The translations under genes and the position numbers were made by a program. Shown in pieces: positions 42,297-51,100 of a stretch of DNA of 64,000 bases. The notes under the pieces were generated by a model, which saw only the letters and a list, made by a program, of their open reading frames with translations, was not told where the DNA came from and did no database searches. Where the stretch lies: NCBI RefSeq assembly GCF_000381885.1, contig NZ_KB907221.1, positions 1 to 64,000 on the forward strand, written 5' to 3'. Origin of the DNA: Actinomadura atramentaria DSM 43919 (GTDB lineage: Bacteria; Actinomycetota; Actinomycetes; Streptosporangiales; Streptosporangiaceae). Position 1 is the first letter of the stretch. Every line of letters begins with the position of its first letter.

Positions 42297-43304
42297 CTAC
42301 CGTCCGCCGGGGTGCCGGTGCCGCCAGGCCAGGAACACCGCCAGCGACACCCCGGCCCACGCCGCGAGCACCAGGAACGGCACGACGTGCTGGTGCGACC
42401 GGAAGTAGATCGCCGTGTGCTGCGCGTTCACCGCCGCGCCCGGCGGCAGCCAGCGCCCGACCGCCCCGAGCCCGGACGGCAGCAGCGGCCACGACACCGC
42501 CCCGCCCGACGACGGGTTGCCGAGCAGGACCATCAGCCCCCAGGTCGGGATCATCGCCCAGCGCCGGACGAGCGTGTTGAACATCGTGAACACCATGCCG
42601 CTGGCGAACATCGTCAGCGACAGGATTCCCCACGACTCGGCAAACGGGAGCCGCAGGACGCCCAGCAGCCAGTCCACGACGGCGGCGATCGTGAACCCGC
42701 CGAGCACCGCGTACGCGGCGATGAACGCGACCCGCTCCCCCGCGTTGAGCGCCCGCGCGTGGACGCTGAGCTGGATCGCGCCGACGAACCCGATGATCAC
42801 CGAGGCCAGCGAGATGTAGAAGATCGCCAGGCCCTGCGGGTCGGTCGGCTGCAGCGGTCTGACGTCGCGGACCGCCAGCGGTTCGCCCGCGGAACGCGCC
42901 GCCTTCGGCGCGGCCAGCGCCAGCAGCCGGGCGACGGACTGCCCGGCCGCCCCGGCCAGGTCGAGCCGCGCGCCGGACGGCCCGGCGTCGAGGATCGCGA
43001 ACCGCCGCTGCTCCTGCACGGCCCGCAGCGCGGCGGCGTACGACGGGTACTCGCGGACCGCCAGCCGGGTCGAGAGGGAACGATCCAACGCCGCGACGAG
43101 CGGCGCGGCGCGGGCCTGGTCGCCGGTGACGGCGATCGGGACGTGCCGGGGCGCGGGATTGGCCATCGCGTAGGTGTAGGACCCCGCGAACAGCCCGGCC
43201 GCCGCGGCGAGAATGAGCACCAGGACCACGGCGGGCAGGAACGGCGAGCCGCGGAACGCGGCCCAGCGGTCGCGGCCGGTCGGGCGGCGGGCGTGATCGT
43301 CCAC
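42297..43304 (-). CDS. Membrane protein, DUF3533/YhgE-like ABC-2 permease type
   Basis: A 335-aa membrane protein. One segment lies near residues 23-48. A soluble loop of about 110 residues (HVPIAVTGDQARAAPLV; RRFAILDAG) follows, then five to six segments from about 165 to 325. This shape matches YhgE/Pip-type and DUF3533 proteins, related to ABC-2 exporter membrane domains. No ATPase is adjacent. GTG start. Function not assigned. Confidence 0.65.
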   Translation of the reverse strand: MDDHARRPTGRDRWAAFRGSPFLPAVVLVLILAAAAGLFAGSYTYAMANPAPRHVPIAVTGDQARAAPLVAALDRSLSTRLAVREYPSYAAALRAVQEQRRFAILDAGPSGARLDLAGAAGQSVARLLALAAPKAARSAGEPLAVRDVRPLQPTDPQGLAIFYISLASVIIGFVGAIQLSVHARALNAGERVAFIAAYAVLGGFTIAAVVDWLLGVLRLPFAESWGILSLTMFASGMVFTMFNTLVRRWAMIPTWGLMVLLGNPSSGGAVSWPLLPSGLGAVGRWLPPGAAVNAQHTAIYFRSHQHVVPFLVLAAWAGVSLAVFLAWRHRHPGGR

Positions 43305-43341
43305 GTCCGGGCCCGTACCCCGGCGGAACGGCCCGCAGTGG

Positions 43342-43785
43342 TCAGGACCAGGGCGTCCAGTCGGCGATGTTCCACGGCAGGTGGAAGTGGTAGAGCACCA
43401 GGTACGCGATGACCGCCGCGCCGCCGACCAGCCCGCCGAGGACGGCGAGGACCGTGTTGCGGCGCTTGGTCCGCGGGTCGAGGGCCTTCTCCTTGGCCTT
43501 CTCGGCGGCGCGCCTGGCGTGGTGGAGCGCGCGCTGCGCCCAGGCGAACTCGGTGGCGAGGATCGCCAGGCCGACGACGATGCCGAGGATGCCGGGCCCG
43601 GGGGCGACCATCATCACCAGGCCGCCGACCAGCACCGTCATGCCGACGGTGAAGACGCCGATGCGCCAGGTGGTGTTGAGCAGCGGGTTGCGCCGGATGC
43701 GTTCCCGGAAGCGGCTCATCGCGCCCGGTTCGCCGCCCTGCTCGGGAACCGCCGCCGGAGCGTCGTTCTGCTGGTTGGTCGCCAC
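43342..43785 (-). CDS. TIGR02611-type small membrane protein (PGPGW family)
   Basis: A 147-aa protein. A hydrophilic N terminus, then VFTVGMTVLVGGLVMMVAPGPG and ILGIVVGLAILATEFAWA form a membrane hairpin containing the APGPG turn. A basic helical stretch (about 90-115) and a last membrane segment (AVLGGLVGGAAVIAYLVLY) follow. GTG start with AGGG upstream. Likely transcribed before the DUF3533-like gene, 37 nt apart. Family function is unknown. Confidence 0.75.
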   Translation of the reverse strand: MATNQQNDAPAAVPEQGGEPGAMSRFRERIRRNPLLNTTWRIGVFTVGMTVLVGGLVMMVAPGPGILGIVVGLAILATEFAWAQRALHHARRAAEKAKEKALDPRTKRRNTVLAVLGGLVGGAAVIAYLVLYHFHLPWNIADWTPWS

Positions 43786-43953
43786 GTTTTTACCCTACGC
43801 CAGAGGATCTTGACTCCGGGCCTCGCGGCCCGCCCCCCTTAACGACCGAGCACCCTCGATCGTCACACATCGGACGGGCGCACGCACGGTGAACGCCCCT
43901 GACAGCGCGGACATATGTCCACTTTTGTGCAGGTCAGAGGGTGGTTTGCGTCG

Positions 43954-43969
43954 CGTGATATAGGTCACA
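43954..43969. promoter_or_regulatory. CRP-like binding site upstream of ssgB
   Basis: CGTGA-TATAGG-TCACA (43954-43969) matches the TGTGA-N6-TCACA consensus of actinobacterial Crp/FNR-type regulators in 9 of 10 defined positions. It lies about 130-150 nt before the ssgB start in an otherwise non-coding 315-nt gap. Binding is not demonstrated. Confidence 0.5.
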
Positions 43970-44101
43970 CCCAACGCGGGGCGTGGAATGTTCCCACAAC
44001 CGGGCCCCGTTACGCGTCATAGATCTCGGGGACATCCGTGAGAGGAGTGTCCCATCGGAACGCCCGAGCACGAGCCGGGACCGACGTCTGAAGGAATGGC
44101 C

Positions 44102-44521
44102 ATGAACAGCAGTACCTCCGTGTCCGCAGAGCTGGGCCTTCGCCTCGTCGTCCCCGACCGCGCGTCCGTCCCGCTGCTCGCCGGGCTGGAGTACGCGGCC
44201 GACGACCCGTACGCCATCCGCATGGCGTTCTACGTGGGCGACGACGAGCCCGTCGAGTGGATCTTCGCGCGCGAGCTGCTGACCGTCGGGATCGTCCGCC
44301 GCGTCGGCGACGGCGACGTCGAGGTGTGGCCCGCCGGCCCCGAGGACGACGACACGCTCAACCTCGCGCTGTCCTCGCCGTTCGGCGACGCGCTGTTCGA
44401 GGTGCCGCTGTCCGCGCTCGCGGAGTTCCTGCACCGCACCTACCGGGCCGTCCCGGCGGGCCGGGAGAGCGACTTCATCGACATCGACGCCGAACTGGAG
44501 AACCTGCTCTGGTCCTCGTGA
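44102..44521 (+). CDS. ssgB: SsgA-like protein, SsgB type (sporulation-specific cell division)
   Basis: A 139-aa protein of the SsgA/SsgB family, which positions FtsZ for sporulation septation in Streptomyces. It follows the SsgB pattern: ELGLRLVVPDRASVPLLAGL, then YAADDPYAIRMAF, EPVEWIFARELLTVG, ALSSPFGDALFEVP and the C-terminal DIDAELENLL. Start set at the second ATG (44102), which has AAGGA eight bases before it; an ATG 6 nt earlier sits on top of the ribosome site. A CRP-like site lies upstream. Its presence shows a sporulating, filamentous lineage. Confidence 0.9.
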   Translation: MNSSTSVSAELGLRLVVPDRASVPLLAGLEYAADDPYAIRMAFYVGDDEPVEWIFARELLTVGIVRRVGDGDVEVWPAGPEDDDTLNLALSSPFGDALFEVPLSALAEFLHRTYRAVPAGRESDFIDIDAELENLLWSS

Positions 44522-44615
44522 CCGGGTCCGCACGGCGCGTGCCGCCCCCGGCGTCCGAAGCATCCGGCTCCGGCCGCGTCCGTTGCGAACGCCCCGGAAA
44601 GGGGAGAGTGGGCGC

Positions 44616-45356
44616 ATGAGCATCCTGGGCATCGACATCGGCGGCTCGGCGGTCAAGGGCGCGCCCGTGGACACCGCCGCCGGAACCCTCACCGCCGACC
44701 GGCTGCGGATCGCCGTCACCCGCCCCGCCGCCCCCGAGACCGTCGCGGAGGCGGTCGCCGCCGTCGCCGCGCGGTTCCCCGGCGCCGGGCCCGTCGGCGT
44801 CACCTTCCCCGGCGTCGTCCGGGACGGCGTGGCGCTCACCGCCGCCAACCTCGACGACCGGTGGATCGGCGCGGACGCCGCCGCCCTCTTCGCCGCCGCG
44901 ACCGGACGGCCCGTCACCGTCCTCAACGACGCCGACGCGGCCGGGGTCGCCGAAATGCGGTTCGGCGCCGGACGCGGGCGGACCGGCACCGTGCTCGTCC
45001 TCACGCTCGGCACCGGGATCGGCAGCGCCCTGTTCACCGAGGGAGTCCTGGTCCCCAACACCGAGTTCGGGCACCTGGAGCTGGAGGGCTTCGACGCGGA
45101 GACCCGCGCCGCCGCGCGCGTGCGCGAGGAGGAGCATCTGGACTGGCCCGCGTGGGCCGAGCGGCTGGCCGCCTACCTGCGGTACGTGGAGAAGCTGGTC
45201 TCGCCGGAGCTGATCGTGCTCGGCGGCGGCGTCAGCCGCAGGGCCGACCGGTTCGTGCCGCTCGTCACCGGGGTGCGCGCGCCGGTCGTCCCGGCCGTGC
45301 TCGGCAACGCGGCGGGGACGGTCGGCGCGGCGCTGGCGGCCGCGGCCGCCGCCTGA
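44616..45356 (+). CDS. ppgK: Polyphosphate glucokinase (ROK family)
   Basis: A 246-aa kinase phosphorylating glucose with polyphosphate (and usually ATP). Phosphate loop GIDIGGSAVKGA at the N terminus, PVGVTFPGVVRDGV, substrate loop LNDADAAGVAE, and LTLGTGIGSALF with FGHLELEG all fit PpgK. Slightly shorter than the usual 250-270 aa. ATG with GGGGAGAG upstream. About 95 nt after ssgB, convergent with pabC. Confidence 0.9.
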   Translation: MSILGIDIGGSAVKGAPVDTAAGTLTADRLRIAVTRPAAPETVAEAVAAVAARFPGAGPVGVTFPGVVRDGVALTAANLDDRWIGADAAALFAAATGRPVTVLNDADAAGVAEMRFGAGRGRTGTVLVLTLGTGIGSALFTEGVLVPNTEFGHLELEGFDAETRAAARVREEEHLDWPAWAERLAAYLRYVEKLVSPELIVLGGGVSRRADRFVPLVTGVRAPVVPAVLGNAAGTVGAALAAAAAA

Positions 45357-45363
45357 GCCCGGG

Positions 45364-46200
45364 TCAGGGGTCCATCACCTCGGCGGCGTGCGCCGCGAAC
45401 GTCTCCATCGCCTTGGCGGTGATCGGGCCGGGCGCGGCGGGCAGCGCGGCGCCGTCGACCAGCGCGATCGGCTGGATGTCGCGGGTCGTGGACGTCAGGA
45501 ACGCCTCGTCCGCCTCCGCCAGCGCCGCCAGCGGCACGTCCTCCTCCTCGCCGCCGCACCACTCCAGCGTCAGCGCGCGCGTGACGCCCGCGAGGCAGCC
45601 CGACGACAGCGGCGGCGTCACCAGGCGGCCGGCGCGGACGAGGAACACGTTGCTGCCGGTGCCCTCGCACAGGTTCCCGGCGAGGTTCCCGAAGATCGCC
45701 TCGCCCGCGCCGCGTTCCCGCGCGTACGCCAGGGCCAGCGCGTTCTCGGCGTAGGACGTCGACTTCACGCCCGCGAGCGCGCCGCGCTCGTTGCGCGGCC
45801 ACGGCACGGTCGCCACCGCGCCCGTCGCCGGGAACGGCCGCTGCTCGGCCGCAGCGACCACCGCCGTCGGGCCCGCGCCGCCCCGGTCGGAGCCGAGCGG
45901 GCCGGGGCCGCTGGTGTAGGTGATCCGGACGCGGCCGAGCGGCCAGCGCGGCGCGGCGGCCAGCACCTCCAGCACGCCGTGCGCCACCGCGTCCTGGTCG
46001 GGCGCGGGCAGGCCGAGCGCCGCCGCCGACGCGGCGAGCCGCCGCAGGTGCCGGGTCAGCGCGAACGGCTCGCCGCCCGCCGCCTTCACCGTCTCGAACA
46101 CCCCGTCGCCGACGAGGACGCCGTGGTCGAACACCGACACCGCCGCGTCGCGGGGATCGACCAGATCACCGTTGATCCAGACCTTGCCCTGCTCCGTCAC
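45364..46200 (-). CDS. pabC: Aminotransferase class IV, probable 4-amino-4-deoxychorismate lyase
   Basis: A 278-aa PLP enzyme. SVFDHGVLVGDGVFET is the class IV N-terminal mark, the PLP Lys is in GVKSTSYAEN, and ESTEGTGSNVF-type binding appears as LCEGTGSNVFLV. Sequence alone does not separate branched-chain aminotransferase from deoxychorismate lyase. The 35-nt overlap with pabB upstream makes folate synthesis (aminodeoxychorismate to p-aminobenzoate plus pyruvate) the best call. GTG follows GGAGGTGG. Confidence 0.8.
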   Translation of the reverse strand: MTEQGKVWINGDLVDPRDAAVSVFDHGVLVGDGVFETVKAAGGEPFALTRHLRRLAASAAALGLPAPDQDAVAHGVLEVLAAAPRWPLGRVRITYTSGPGPLGSDRGGAGPTAVVAAAEQRPFPATGAVATVPWPRNERGALAGVKSTSYAENALALAYARERGAGEAIFGNLAGNLCEGTGSNVFLVRAGRLVTPPLSSGCLAGVTRALTLEWCGGEEEDVPLAALAEADEAFLTSTTRDIQPIALVDGAALPAAPGPITAKAMETFAAHAAEVMDP

Positions 46201-47206
46201 CGGAAGCCACCTCCAACAGCCGGGCCGCCTTGAGCCCGGTCTCCCGCCACTCACCCTCGGGGTCCGAGCCCCAGGTGATCCCGGCGCCCGTCCCGAAACG
46301 CAGCGTCCCGTCCTGCGCCCAGAAGGTTCGGATGCCGACCGCGAGGGCGCCCCGCCGCGCGTCCGCGTCCACCCAGCCGACGCCTCCACAGTACGGGCCG
46401 CGCGGGACGGGTTCGAGTTCCGCCAGCAGCGCGAGCGCGCTGGCCTTGGGCGCGCCGGTCACCGAGCCGGGCGGGAACGTCGCCGCGAGCAGCTCGGGCC
46501 AGCCCGCTCCCGGCGCGAGCCGCGCGCGGACCGTCGAGACCAGGTGGACGAGCCCCGGATGCTCCTCCAGCGCGCACAGCGCGGGCACCTCGACCGAGCC
46601 GACCGCCGCGACGCGGCCCAGGTCGTTGCGGACGAGATCGACGATCATGACGTTCTCGGCGCGGTCCTTGGGGAGCAGGTCGGCCTCGGTGCGGCCGGTG
46701 CCCTTGATCGGCCGGGACTCCACGACGTCGCCGTCGCGCGCGAGGTACAGCTCCGGTGAGGCGGACGCGATCCGCAGCCCGGCCGCGTCCAGCGTCATCG
46801 CGCACGGGGCCGGGTTGCCGCGCGCGAGGCGGCTTCCGAGCCCGGCCATCGTCGCGCCGTCCGGCAGCTCGGCGGCCAGGACGCGGCACAGGTTCGCCTG
46901 GTAGACGATGCCCTCGGCGATGGCGGCGCGGATGCGGCGGACGCCGTCGCGGTAGGCGTCCGCGTCCAGGGACGTCGACCAGCGGCCGGGGGCGCGCCAC
47001 GGGCCGTCCGGGTGCCCGGCGCGGCGCACTCGCGCGAAGCGGACACAGGTGACCGCGCCCTCGTAGGTGGCGACGACGGCCCACCAGCCGCCCCGGTCGA
47101 GCACGGCGGGGTCGTGGGAGACCTCGACGGGGTCCGTGGCGAGCATCCCGCCGACGTGGGCGAAGCCGCCCGCGACCTCCGCGCCGAGCCCCGTCGCGTC
47201 CACCAT
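46166..47206 (-). CDS. pabB: Aminodeoxychorismate synthase component I
   Basis: A 346-aa chorismate-binding enzyme. It carries GIVYQANLCR near residue 125, SPELYLARDGDVVESRPIKGTGR, DLVRNDLGRV and ATFPPGSVTGAPK, the core motifs of PabB/TrpE. The compact N-terminal part and lack of a glutamine-amidotransferase domain mean ammonia must come from a separate PabA, not seen here. Start ATG at 47206 was chosen; the open frame continues upstream only as antisense of tRNA genes. First gene of pabBC. Confidence 0.87.
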   Translation of the reverse strand: MVDATGLGAEVAGGFAHVGGMLATDPVEVSHDPAVLDRGGWWAVVATYEGAVTCVRFARVRRAGHPDGPWRAPGRWSTSLDADAYRDGVRRIRAAIAEGIVYQANLCRVLAAELPDGATMAGLGSRLARGNPAPCAMTLDAAGLRIASASPELYLARDGDVVESRPIKGTGRTEADLLPKDRAENVMIVDLVRNDLGRVAAVGSVEVPALCALEEHPGLVHLVSTVRARLAPGAGWPELLAATFPPGSVTGAPKASALALLAELEPVPRGPYCGGVGWVDADARRGALAVGIRTFWAQDGTLRFGTGAGITWGSDPEGEWRETGLKAARLLEVASGDGAGQGLDQR

Positions 47207-47334
47207 GCCACCGCCCCGACCGTCCGCCTGTGGGACGCCCAGTGTGCCGCCCCGCGCGGCGGCCCCGCCGTGCGGCCCCGTCCGGCGCGAACCCGCAGGT
47301 CCCGGCCGCGCCGCCCCGCCGCCGGGGAAACCGG

Positions 47335-47364
47335 TTTGGGTAACGCGGCGGAACACGCTAATGT
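47335..47364 (+). promoter_or_regulatory. Probable promoter of the tRNA Gly-Cys-Val cluster
   Basis: TAATGT (47359-47364) is a good -10, with TTTGGG (47335-47340) as a fair -35 at 18-nt spacing. The start would fall about 50 nt before tRNA-Gly. Confidence 0.45.
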
Positions 47365-47419
47365 TCTTCCTGTCGCCGCGAGGGGCCGCCCCGGAAGGGA
47401 GCGGAACCGAGCAGCACAC

Positions 47420-47491
47420 GCGGAAGTGGCTCAGGGGTAGAGCATCACCTTGCCAAGGTGAGGGTCGCGGGTTCGAATCCCGTCTTCCGCT
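47420..47491 (+). tRNA. tRNA-Gly (anticodon GCC)
   Basis: Acceptor GCGGAAG/CTTCCGC, D arm GCTC/GAGC, anticodon stem TCACC/GGTGA around TTGCCAA (GCC), and T arm GCGGG TTCGAAT CCCGT. CCA is not encoded. Confidence 0.95.
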
Positions 47492-47530
47492 CTGAGGGGG
47501 CCTCGGGTTTTGCACGGCAAGGCCCATCTC

Positions 47531-47601
47531 GGTGGAGTGGCCGAGAGGCGAGGCAACGGCCTGCAAAGCCGTGTACACGGGTTCAAATCCCGTCTCCACC
47601 T
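47531..47601 (+). tRNA. tRNA-Cys (anticodon GCA)
   Basis: Acceptor GGTGGAG/CTCCACC, D arm GCC/GGC, anticodon stem ACGGC/GCCGT around CTGCAAA (GCA), and a T arm with GGTTCAAATCC. CCA is not encoded. Lies 39 nt after tRNA-Gly in the conserved actinobacterial Gly-Cys-Val order. Confidence 0.95.
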
Positions 47602-47633
47602 CAACCGACGTCCTTCCCCCCGGAAGAACGCAC

Positions 47634-47708
47634 GGGCGATTAGCTCAGTGGGAGAGCGCTACCTTGACACGGTAGAGGTCACTGGTTCAATCCCAGTATC
47701 GCCCACCA
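47634..47708 (+). tRNA. tRNA-Val (anticodon GAC)
   Basis: Acceptor GGGCGAT/ATCGCCC, anticodon stem CTACC/GGTAG around TTGACAC (GAC), T arm ACTGG TTCAATC CCAGT, CCA encoded. Outside the anticodon arm and two T-loop bases it equals tRNA-Val(CAC) at 6355-6429. Confidence 0.95.
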
Positions 47709-47710
47709 CC

Positions 47711-47742
47711 AGCCCTGGCCGATGGCCAGGGCTTTTTCTTTT
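47711..47742 (+). terminator. Rho-independent terminator of the tRNA cluster
   Basis: AGCCCTGGCC (47711-47720), loop GAT, GGCCAGGGCT (47724-47733), then TTTTCTTTT. The perfect stem and T-tract start 2 nt after the last tRNA. Confidence 0.9.
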
Positions 47743-47889
47743 GGGCCGCGTCCCGGAAGTCCGGTCGACACAGCGTTCGCCGTCGACCCCAGCCCGCCCT
47801 CTTCAAAACGGACAACGGGCGCACCGATGCCTAGATCGACACAGAAGAAGTTACTTATCAGTTTACATTAACGGAACGATCTTCGCGTT

Positions 47890-47917
47890 TTGCCGTTTTG
47901 ATCAATCCTGCTAACCT
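47890..47917 (+). promoter_or_regulatory. Putative promoter of a small-peptide gene
   Basis: TTGCCG (47890-47895) and TAACCT (47912-47917) at 16-nt spacing lie inside an AT-rich island (about 47820-47945), about 60 nt before the small ORF start. Confidence 0.45.
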
Positions 47918-47976
47918 TGCCGCGTTGCCGATCATGTCGGTGATTTCGCTTTTACGCCCCGCACAGGAAGCAAACG

Positions 47977-48090
47977 ATGCATCCGGGAAAGCTCCTCGCG
48001 CGCGCCCTCATTCCGCTGATGTTCATGACGATGGCCGTGAACAGCGCACCAGACCTCCTCAGGGACTGGGCTCAGCACCTGATCGACTGA
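47977..48090 (+). CDS. Small peptide gene, 37 aa, hydrophobic core
   Basis: ATG at 47977 has AGGAAG six bases upstream. The product begins MHPGKLLARALIPLMFM, with a hydrophobic helix (about 6-20), and ends in a charged DLLRDWAQHLID tail. A promoter-like element precedes it and a 13-bp hairpin follows 15 nt after the stop, so it looks like a complete transcription unit. No family recognised. It faces the SARP-STAND regulator gene; a signalling or membrane-peptide role is conceivable but unsupported beyond position. Confidence 0.5.
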   Translation: MHPGKLLARALIPLMFMTMAVNSAPDLLRDWAQHLID

Positions 48091-48105
48091 CCGCGCCGCA
48101 ACGAC

Positions 48106-48137
48106 CGAGGCCGACGAAATCACCTTCGTCGGCCTCG
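48106..48137. terminator. Bidirectional terminator hairpin
   Basis: CGAGGCCGACGAA (48106-48118), 6-nt loop, TTCGTCGGCCTCG (48125-48137): a perfect 13-bp stem between the convergent peptide gene and the SARP-STAND gene. Confidence 0.8.
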
Positions 48138-48167
48138 ATTCGGTCAGGACCGGCCGTTTGTCCGGTT

Positions 48168-51100
48168 TCAAGCTCCCGATGCGCCGCTCGGCCCCTCGAA
48201 CCGCGCCCGCAGTGTCTCCACCTCGTCCATGACGCCCAGACCGGCAAGGAGTTCACAGGCCCGCCGCCAGTACGGTTCGGCGGCGGCCGCCCCTCCCGTC
48301 CTGGCAAGGGCGTCCGCGAGGCCCGCCAGCGCCCGCGCCTCCTGCCGGACGTCCGCGGTGGTCCTGGCCAGATCCAGGGAACGCTCGAAGTACTCAAGCG
48401 CGGTGGGCAGGCGGCCGGCGCGGAGGTTCGTCTCGGCGATCCCGCTCAGGGCGCGCGCCTCCACGAACCGGTCGGCCAGTTCGCGCGCGAGGGCCAGCGC
48501 CTTCTGCTGGTGAATCAGCGCCTCGCCGTCCCGACCCAGTTCCGCGAGGCATTCACCGATGTTCGTCAGCGCGTCGCTCTCCGAACGGCGGTCTCCGATC
48601 TCCCCGTAGATGACGAGCGCTTCGCGGTAATGTTCGACGGCCTGCGCGTGCTGACCCTTCTTCTGATATACCGACGCCACGTTGTTCAACCAGATGCCGA
48701 GATGCTGTCGCCGCATCTCCACAAGAGTCTTCGCCTGAAGGAAGTAGCTCAGTGCCGCGTCGTAGTTGCCGAACTCCTTCTGGACGTCGCCGAAGTTGTT
48801 CAGCACGATCTGCTGGCCCCGGCGGTTCCCGAGGCGGATGTAGAGATCGAGCGCCGCGTGCAGTCGCGCATCGGCATCGGCGTAGCGCCCTTGGTGCCAG
48901 TAGACGATCCCGGACGTGTTCAGTGCCTCGGCCTCGCCTTCCGCGTCGCCGCAGCGCCGGAAGCGGTCCAGTGCCTGCTCCAGATAGCCGGACGCGACGT
49001 CGTATTCCGAGAGATGCCAGTGGACGAGCCCGATCTGTTTGAGGAGATCCCCGCAGCTCTTGTCGTCGTGCATTGATTCCGCGAGGCCGAGGGCTTTGCT
49101 CGCGATACTGATGGCGTCCCGCGACTCCCCCATTCGCCAGGCGAACTTGCTGTGGCCGACCGAGGCGCGGACCACGCCCGCGTCGTCGCCGCTCTCGCGG
49201 CAGAGCGCGACGGCCGTCTCGTGCAGGGCGATGCCGTCGCGCCAGCGTCCAGCCGACTCCAGGCGCGGGGCCAAGACCGCGGCGAAGCGGACGGCGCGGT
49301 CGCGGGAACCGCGGGCGGCGGCTGCGCGGGCGGCCAGGATGAGGTTGTCCATCTCGGCGTCCATCCAGCGAGCGGCCGCGGCGGCGTCCGGGAACGCGGG
49401 GCTCGTGGTGGTGCCCGGCAGCGGGTCGGCGCGGTCGCCGTCCGGGCGCAGTAGGCGTTCCGCCTCGACGGCGGTCGCGAGGTAGTGGTCGGTGAGCCGG
49501 TCGAGCGCGGCGGCGTCGGCGGGCGGGTCGGCGGCGGCGAGGTCGCGGGCGTACTCGCGGACCAGGTCGTGGAAGCGGTAGCGGCCCGGCCGGCTGGTGT
49601 CGAGCAGGTGGTCGTCGAAGAACGCCTCGAGCGTCCGCACGGCGGCGGACCGGTCGACGCCCAGCAGGGCCGCCGTGTCCTCGGGCGTCATGTCCGCGCC
49701 CGGGTGGAGGCCGAGCAGGCGGAACGCGAGCCGCCGGGAGTCGTCCAGGCCGTCGTAGGACAGGGCGAAGACGGCGGTCAGCTCGCGGTTCTCGGCGCGG
49801 ATCTCGGCGAGCCGGTCGCGGCTGTTCTCCAGGACGTCCACGAGGTCGTCGACCGCCCATCCCGGACGGTGCAGCAGCCTGCTGCCGACCAGGTGCAGGG
49901 CCAGCGGCAGGCCGCCGCAGAAGCGGACGACGCGCGCGACCGCCGGGTCGGCGGCGGCCAGGGGGCGGCCGGACGCGCGGGCGAGCAGCTCGACGGCCTC
50001 GTCGTCGGTGAGGACGTCGAGGCTGAGCGGCCGGGCCGCCGCGAGGCCCGCGAGCCGGCGGCGGCTCGTCACCACGGCGAGGTTGCGAGGGCCGGTCGGG
50101 AGCAGCGTTTCGACCTGGTCGCTCCCGGCGGCGTCGTCGAGGACGAGCAGCAGCGCCCTGGCCGCCGTCTCGGTCCGCCAGAGCGAGAGGCGCGCGGCCT
50201 CCTCGTTCTGGATCGCGGCCTCCGGGACGCCGATGGCGACGAGCAGGTGCATGAGGGCGTACGCGCGGTCGACGGGGGCGCCGTCCGGGGCGTGGGCGCG
50301 GAGGGGGAGGAAGATCCGGCCGTCCGGGTACCGGTCGGCCAGGCGGTGGGCGAGGTGGACGGCGAGGGTGGTCTTGCCGACGCCCGGCATCCCGTCGATC
50401 GCGATGACGGGGGCGGCCGCGCCCGGCCGGGCGGCGAGCGCGGTGAGGCGGTCGAGTTCGGCGTCCCGGCCGGTGAAGGTGTCGAGGTCGCGCGGGAGGT
50501 CGTCGGGGGGACGGGCGGCGGCGCGGCGGGCCGGGGCGGGGCGGGCCGGAGCGGCGTTCTGGATGCGGCGGCGCAGTTCCTCGGTCTCGGCGCTGGGGTC
50601 GACGCCCAGTTCGGCGGTGAGGCGGTCGCGCAGCCGCGCGTAGCTTTGCAGCGCGTCCGCCGGGCGGCCGGCGCGGTGCAGGGCGAGCATCAGCAGCCGG
50701 ACGAATCCCTCGCGGTTCGGGTAGCGCGTGGCGAGGTCGTCGAGTTCGGGGATCACGGCGGCCGGATCGTGCTGCGCCAATTCAATTTTGAAACGGTCCA
50801 GCGCGCCGTCGACGAGATCGTCCTCGATGGTCCGCCGCATGCGGTCGAACCACGTTCCCTCAATCCCCTGGAGGGGCGTCCCGCGCCACAGCAGAAGTGC
50901 CTCGCGCAGGAGTGAAAGCGCGCCTCGCTGATCACCGTCGGCGATGGCGGAACGCGCCTGCTCGCGCAGTCGCCGATATCGCTCGTAGTCGATCTCGGCC
51001 TGGGCCACGTCGAGGCTGTACGCGCCGTCGCGGTTCTGCACGCGGGGTCGGCCGTCGAGGGCCGTGAGACGTCTGCGCAGGCGTGAGACCTCCGTGTGGA

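Noticed and set aside
47207..47599. Upstream extension of the pabB frame to position 47599
   Set aside because: The extra residues are antisense of tRNA-Gly and tRNA-Cys (the familiar RRDSNPRPSPWQG-type artefact), so pabB is started at 47206.
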